Below are positions 34,762 through 38,200 of a stretch of DNA of 38,200 nucleotides, piece by piece. The DNA comes from Paraburkholderia dinghuensis. GTDB taxonomy: Bacteria > Pseudomonadota > Gammaproteobacteria > Burkholderiales > Burkholderiaceae. The notes beneath the pieces were generated by a model. The model did no database searches, was not told where the DNA came from, and worked only from the letters and a program-made list of their open reading frames with translations. Every line of letters starts with the position of its first letter. Position 1 is the stretch's first letter. A program made the position numbers and the translations under genes. The stretch spans positions 1-38,200 of the forward strand of contig NZ_RQIS01000030.1 in NCBI RefSeq assembly GCF_003837865.1, written 5' to 3'.

Positions 34762-35774
34762 TGGGCACCGTGCGAGGAAGCTGCGGGTGCAGCGGTTGCG
34801 GCCGATGCAGCCGGTGCCGCAGGTGCGGTCGGCGCCGGCGGTGGGTTGGGTTTCACCGCGCGCACAGGGGCGTCGCTCGCGTACCTCGGCGAGGCGTCTA
34901 TCTGCTGATCGGTCATATCGAGCTGGGCCGTCAGCACACGGTTTTTCGTGACGAAGTGCAGTGCCGCCCAGTCGGCGGCAATAGTCTGACGTTTTTCCAG
35001 TGTGCCGCTCACGTCGAGCACCACAGCAAGCGGGTCCGCGCTGGCGTCGAGCAGCACGTCCACCACGCGACCCACCTTCGCGCCGTTGGGGCGTTCGACG
35101 CTCGCATCGAGCATCGGCAGGCGTGTCGGGCCTGCCTCTTCGAGGCTGGGCTGCTGGGGGGCGCCACCCGCTTTCGGCCGGTCCGGCGCGGGCGACTGGC
35201 CTGGGGCGAGCGCGAGTGTGATCGCGGGCGTTTTGGGCTGGGTATTCACGCGCACGCTGCTCCACGGGAACCACGCCTTTCGATCGCCGATGCCCATGAA
35301 GCCCTGCAGGTTCACGACCACCTCGATCGGCTTGCCGCCGGGCCCGGCGACGAGATCGACCGCGTGGCCCACTACTTTGCCGTCGGTTTTCTGGACTTCG
35401 CTGTCGAGCAAGGTGCGGAACGTGCTGCGTTCGAGCGTTCGCGTGCTGACGAGCGGCGCCGGCGCAGGCGCGGCCGGGGCGCTGGCAGGCGCGGGCGGCA
35501 GCGGCGCGGGGCGGCGGCGGTGGATCAAAGAGGGGTGCGGCTTCTTCGGCGCGGCTTTCACCCCGGCAGTCTCCTCGGACTCGCTCGCCACCTCTGGCGC
35601 GGATGCTGCCTCGGGCTCGCTCGCGGCTGCCTCCGGTTCGCTTGCGGCAATGGGCGGCTCGGGCTGCGCGGGCGGCGCGGAGCGGAACAGGCTGCAGCCC
35701 GAAAGCGCAAGCAGCAGCAGCAGGGACAGGGCGTGCGGGTGGGTTACAACGGGACGTGTGAAACCGCCTCTCAT
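34758..35774 (-). CDS. PRC-barrel-like lipoprotein
   Basis: The 338-residue protein begins with a lipoprotein signal: about 15 residues, then LSLLLLLALSGC with the lipobox LSGC. A Glu/Ala/Pro-rich linker follows (repeated SEPEAA), then two PRC-barrel-like domains of similar plan: TDGKVVGHAVDLV...KAWFPWSSV and NGAKVGRVVDVLL...TIAADWAAL. The end is a Pro/Ala-rich tail. PRC barrels are small binding modules; here they would sit in the periplasm on a lipid anchor. AGGAG upstream supports the ATG at 35774. It is co-transcribed with the MFS gene; a joint function is inferred only from this coupling. Confidence 0.82.
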   Translation of the reverse strand: MRGGFTRPVVTHPHALSLLLLLALSGCSLFRSAPPAQPEPPIAASEPEAAASEPEAASAPEVASESEETAGVKAAPKKPHPSLIHRRRPAPLPPAPASAPAAPAPAPLVSTRTLERSTFRTLLDSEVQKTDGKVVGHAVDLVAGPGGKPIEVVVNLQGFMGIGDRKAWFPWSSVRVNTQPKTPAITLALAPGQSPAPDRPKAGGAPQQPSLEEAGPTRLPMLDASVERPNGAKVGRVVDVLLDASADPLAVVLDVSGTLEKRQTIAADWAALHFVTKNRVLTAQLDMTDQQIDASPRYASDAPVRAVKPNPPPAPTAPAAPAASAATAAPAASSHGAQ

Positions 35775-35946
35775 TAACGGAGACTCCTGGGAGCGGCCGG
35801 CGCGGCGCGCGCGGCAGGGAAAACCGGGTCGGGTGCCCGAGAGTTTAACCTGCGTAGGTGGGCGCCCCGTGTCGGTTTTAGCTGCCGCCCCGGCGTGGCG
35901 CCTGTTTCGATCGTTACCGCTTGACTTTCCTCGCTCGTTTTCTATG

Positions 35947-35964
35947 CTTAACCGCATGGTTAAG
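35947..35964. promoter_or_regulatory. ArsR-type operator overlapping the regulator's start
   Basis: CTTAACCGCATGGTTAAG is a perfect inverted repeat with 7-bp arms around GCAT. It contains the regulator's ATG (35956-35958), so bound protein would block its own expression. TTAACC-N4-GGTTAA sites are typical of ArsR regulators paired with SRPBCC proteins. Confidence 0.8.
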
Positions 35965-36399
35965 TATGAGGACGATGCACTGACGCGGACTTTCGCGGCG
36001 CTGTCCGATCCCACGAGGCGCGCGCTGCTTGCGCGTCTTGCACAGCAGCGCGAGCTTTCGGTGAGCGCGCTCGCGCAGCCGCTATCGATGTCGCTACCCG
36101 CGGTGATGAAGCACCTCGACGTCCTCGCCGAGGCGGGCCTCGTCACGCGCGAAAAGACGGGGCGCACGGTTGCGTGCCGTCTCGCCGCGGGGCCAATGGA
36201 GGAGGCGATGCATTGGCTTTCGCGGTATCAACGTTTCTGGACGGAACAGCTTGATCGCCTTGCCGCTTTCGTGGAGGAAGATACATGTCAGCCAACCCCG
36301 ACGCTGGTTTCGCCAGCAGCCCCAGTCTCACGCTCCGACGACGCCTCAACGCCAGCCCCGCGAAGGTCTACGCGGCATGGACGGAGCCGTCGCAACTGA
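35956..36399 (+). CDS. ArsR-family winged-helix regulator
   Basis: The 147-residue protein opens with the ArsR fold: FAALSDPTRRALLARLAQ, then LSVSALAQPLSMSLPAVMKHL, the DNA-reading helix. It lacks the metal-binding cysteines of true ArsR/SmtB sensors and belongs to the group coupled to SRPBCC genes. The start ATG at 35956 lies in the middle of its own operator; an upstream ATG at 35944 is possible. The last 38 residues (after FVEEDT) are Pro/Ser-rich and are read from DNA that also codes for the start of the next gene in another frame; the usual family length is about 110. It should repress this three-gene operon. Confidence 0.9.
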   Translation: MVKYEDDALTRTFAALSDPTRRALLARLAQQRELSVSALAQPLSMSLPAVMKHLDVLAEAGLVTREKTGRTVACRLAAGPMEEAMHWLSRYQRFWTEQLDRLAAFVEEDTCQPTPTLVSPAAPVSRSDDASTPAPRRSTRHGRSRRN

Positions 36400-36743
36400 T
36401 GCAGTGGATGCACCCGTTTGACACGACCTGCATTCACGCCGAAGCCGATGTGCGCGTAGGCGGGCATTTTCGCGTGATCATGCGCGCGCCCGACGGCGAA
36501 GACCACGACGTGAGCGGCACATATCTTGAAGTGGTGCCCGACGCGAGGCTCGTGTTCACGTGGGTGTGGCGCAGCACGCCCGAGCGCGAATCGCTCGTGA
36601 CCGTCATGCTGCGCGCCGACGGCAACGCGACCGAGCTCACGCTCAAGCACGAACGCTTCTTCGATGAGGCTGCGCGCGACGCGCATGAAGGCGGCTGGTC
36701 GAGCTCGCTGGATAACCTGGTGGAGCAGTTTCGCCATTCGTGA
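36285..36743 (+). CDS. SRPBCC/AHSA1-domain protein
   Basis: A 152-residue helix-grip protein: LRRRLNASPAKVYAAWTEP is the usual start of the AHSA1-like SRPBCC fold, and TYLEVVPDARLVFTW and GGWSSSLDNLVEQF the later conserved parts. SRPBCC proteins bind hydrophobic ligands; the ligand is unknown. The gene overlaps the ArsR gene by 115 bp and is followed 41 bp later by a DUF899 gene, a combination seen repeatedly in Proteobacteria. Confidence 0.92.
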   Translation: MSANPDAGFASSPSLTLRRRLNASPAKVYAAWTEPSQLMQWMHPFDTTCIHAEADVRVGGHFRVIMRAPDGEDHDVSGTYLEVVPDARLVFTWVWRSTPERESLVTVMLRADGNATELTLKHERFFDEAARDAHEGGWSSSLDNLVEQFRHS

Positions 36744-36784
36744 GGGCGGCGCGGCTCTCGATATCGCAGACGGAGGAACCGACG

Positions 36785-37525
36785 ATGGAATCGCACAAGA
36801 TTGTTTCGCAGGACGAATGGTTAGCGGCGCGCAAGGCGCTACTTGCAGAGGAGAAGGCCTTCACGCACGCACGCGACGCACTGGCCGCGAAGCGCCAGGC
36901 GCTGCCGTGGGTGAAGTTGGAGAAGCACTACACGTTCGTTTCGCCGCATGGACCGCGGACGCTGGCGGACCTGTTCGGCCCACGCAGCCAGTTGATCATC
37001 TATCACTTCATGCTGGGCCCGGACTGGGAAGAGGGCTGCGTGGGCTGCTCGTTCCTTTCCGATCACATCGACGGCATGCTGCCGCATCTGGAGCATCACG
37101 ACGTCTCATACGTGGCCGTGTCCCGCGCGCCGCTCGCGAAGATCGAGGCGTTCAAAAAGCGCATGGGGTGGCGTTTTCCGTGGGTGTCGTCGAACGGGAG
37201 CGACTTCAATTTCGACTATCACGTGTCGTTTGGCGAAGCCGACAAGGCACGCGGCAAGGCGCTCTATAACTTCGCGGAACAGGACTACATGAGCGACGAG
37301 CTACCGGGCGTGAGCGCGTTCTATCGCGACGACCAGGGCAACATCTATCACACGTATTCGACGTATGCGCGCGGTGCGGAAATGCTGCTCGGCGCTTACG
37401 CGATGCTCGAGTTCACGCCGAAGGGACGTAACGAGCAGCACGACATGCGCGAGTGGATTCGCCATCACGATCGCTATGAAAGTGCGCCGCAGGCGGCATG
37501 CTGCGCGCACGAAGAGAAGGCTTGA
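36785..37525 (+). CDS. DUF899 thioredoxin-like protein
   Basis: The 246-residue protein begins MESHKIVSQDEWLAARKALL and has GCVGCSFLSDH with a CxxC pair (C85, C88) in the position of a thioredoxin active site, followed by VAVSRAPLAKIEAFKKRMGW, the DUF899 signature. It is probably a cytosolic redox protein of unknown partner. GGAGG nine bases before the ATG fixes the start. Third gene of the ArsR operon. Confidence 0.93.
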   Translation: MESHKIVSQDEWLAARKALLAEEKAFTHARDALAAKRQALPWVKLEKHYTFVSPHGPRTLADLFGPRSQLIIYHFMLGPDWEEGCVGCSFLSDHIDGMLPHLEHHDVSYVAVSRAPLAKIEAFKKRMGWRFPWVSSNGSDFNFDYHVSFGEADKARGKALYNFAEQDYMSDELPGVSAFYRDDQGNIYHTYSTYARGAEMLLGAYAMLEFTPKGRNEQHDMREWIRHHDRYESAPQAACCAHEEKA

Positions 37526-37554
37526 GGCAACGCGTGAGGGCCGGGGGGTGTCGG

Positions 37555-37737
37555 CTAGAGGGCCATCTCGAACTCTGGCCGCAGCAGCACCTCGATCGCC
37601 ATCACGATGAGTCCCATCGCGCCAGCGGCGAGCGTCAGCGTGCCGTATTCATCGTAGAACGTGTCGTACACGCACGCGACGATGAACAGAATGGCGAGCA
37701 GATTGGTCAGCCAGTAGAAGTTCAGCGCGAGGAGCAT
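37555..37737 (-). CDS. Small two-span membrane protein
   Basis: A 60-residue protein with two strongly hydrophobic segments (about 5-23 and 34-52) separated by a short acidic loop (YDTFYDEYG). No family recognised. The composition is typical of a real small membrane protein rather than a chance frame; ribosome binding before the ATG is weak. It converges on the DUF899 gene. Confidence 0.55.
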   Translation of the reverse strand: MLLALNFYWLTNLLAILFIVACVYDTFYDEYGTLTLAAGAMGLIVMAIEVLLRPEFEMAL

Positions 37738-38044
37738 CGGCGTATCCGTGGCGCGGCTCAGGCCGTCTGGGCAGTTGTAACAGTGGCCGCGATTCTAGCG
37801 GACCGACCTTACGGATACGCAACAGTTACATGCAGAAGCGCACTTGTGTTTGAGATATGTGGATTTTCCGGCGGATCCAGTCCGTGGCCGCGGTGTGGTG
37901 AGGCTGTCGGATGCCGCGGGCCCCGCGTGTCGCATGGCACCCATTCGATGCTTCCCGACCTTGGCCTTTATTGGGGGCGGACTGCAATGCCGCAAAAAAC
38001 GCGGACTCGTGGATAGTCCCAGGGCTCCGGACGCATCGGATGTG

Positions 38045-38056
38045 TTGTATAGACAA
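38045..38056 (+). promoter_or_regulatory. HutC operator 1
   Basis: TTGTATAGACAA has the TTGT-N4-ACAA form and matches the known hut operator core TTGTATAGACAA exactly. It lies 48 bp before the hutH ATG. HutC repression is relieved by urocanate. Confidence 0.75.
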
Positions 38057-38082
38057 GCCGGCCAGGCTAGACTTCGGCTCAC

Positions 38083-38094
38083 TTGTATATACAG
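38083..38094 (+). promoter_or_regulatory. HutC operator 2
   Basis: TTGTATATACAG is a near-perfect second copy of the hut site (TTGTATATACAA with one mismatch), 10 bp before the hutH ATG and centred 38 bp from operator 1. Confidence 0.65.
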
Positions 38095-38103
38095 GATTCG
38101 ACA

Positions 38104-38200
38104 ATGCGACTCACGCCCGGCCACCTGACTCTCCCGCAACTGCGCCAGATCGCGCGCGAAACGGTGAAACTCGAACTCGATCCGGCCAGCTTTGCCGGGA
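38104..38200 (+). CDS. hutH: Histidine ammonia-lyase, N-terminal fragment (window edge)
   Basis: The last 97 bases encode MRLTPGHLTLPQLRQIARET and then LELDPASFAG, the conserved start of bacterial HutH. The enzyme deaminates histidine to urocanate, the first step of histidine use. The active-site MIO motif lies beyond the window. The assignment is supported by the two HutC-like operators directly upstream. Only the first 32 residues are present. Confidence 0.88.
   Translation, partial: MRLTPGHLTLPQLRQIARETVKLELDPASFAG

Larger units (their letters stand above)
37738..38103. other. Upstream region of hutH
   Basis: These 366 bases hold the promoter of the small membrane protein gene at the left and the regulatory region of hutH at the right, with two HutC-like sites annotated separately. 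I see no gene between them. Confidence 0.5.

Overview
The window looks like a chromosomal segment of a Burkholderiales bacterium of the Paraburkholderia/Burkholderia/Caballeronia type. This rests on the high GC, the codon use, a DUF3331 protein (a family I know mainly from Burkholderiaceae), the lutABC and hut genes, and a CYP116B-type P450-reductase fusion. It splits into two parts at a tRNA-Ser(GGA) gene near 15.3-15.4 kb.

Bases 1 to about 15.3 kb are the right-hand end of a genomic island. A tyrosine integrase starts 18 bp past the 3' end of the tRNA, on the same strand, and the island runs off the left edge of the window. From the tRNA inward it holds the integrase, a poorly explained 500-bp gap, a hipBA toxin-antitoxin pair, and the decayed C-terminal end of a helicase with a PD-(D/E)XK nuclease domain. 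Next comes a complete four-gene type II CBASS anti-phage operon, read right to left as capV, a CD-NTase, cap2 (E2-E1) and cap3 (JAMM protease), with a recognisable sigma-70 promoter. Further left are two lower-GC genes of unknown role, a DUF6765 protein and a multi-pass membrane protein with a C-terminal HhH-like segment. At the edge is a superfamily 1 helicase cut off just before its Walker B motif. This is a defence island with intact, unknown and decaying members.

From 15.4 kb to the end is ordinary host chromosome: a HIT hydrolase, a 12-bp tandem repeat before cyclopropane fatty acid synthase, a CrcB/FluC fluoride channel, an SDR oxidoreductase, the lutABC lactate-oxidation operon, a protein with NPFG repeats and a NYN/OST-HTH RNase-like protein. 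An IclR regulator then stands back to back with the self-sufficient P450, followed by a MaoC/HTD2-type dehydratase and a ferritin-like di-iron protein. After these come a lysE/argO exporter divergent from its LysR regulator, an AT-rich 0.7-kb gap, a DUF3331 protein, a lipoprotein-MFS pair, an ArsR-SRPBCC-DUF899 operon with a clear operator, a small membrane protein, and the first 97 bases of hutH behind two HutC-like operators.

The best-supported biological system is the CBASS operon. The least understood candidate is the DUF6765/membrane-protein pair next to it. Family names come from reading motifs by eye; no database search was run.
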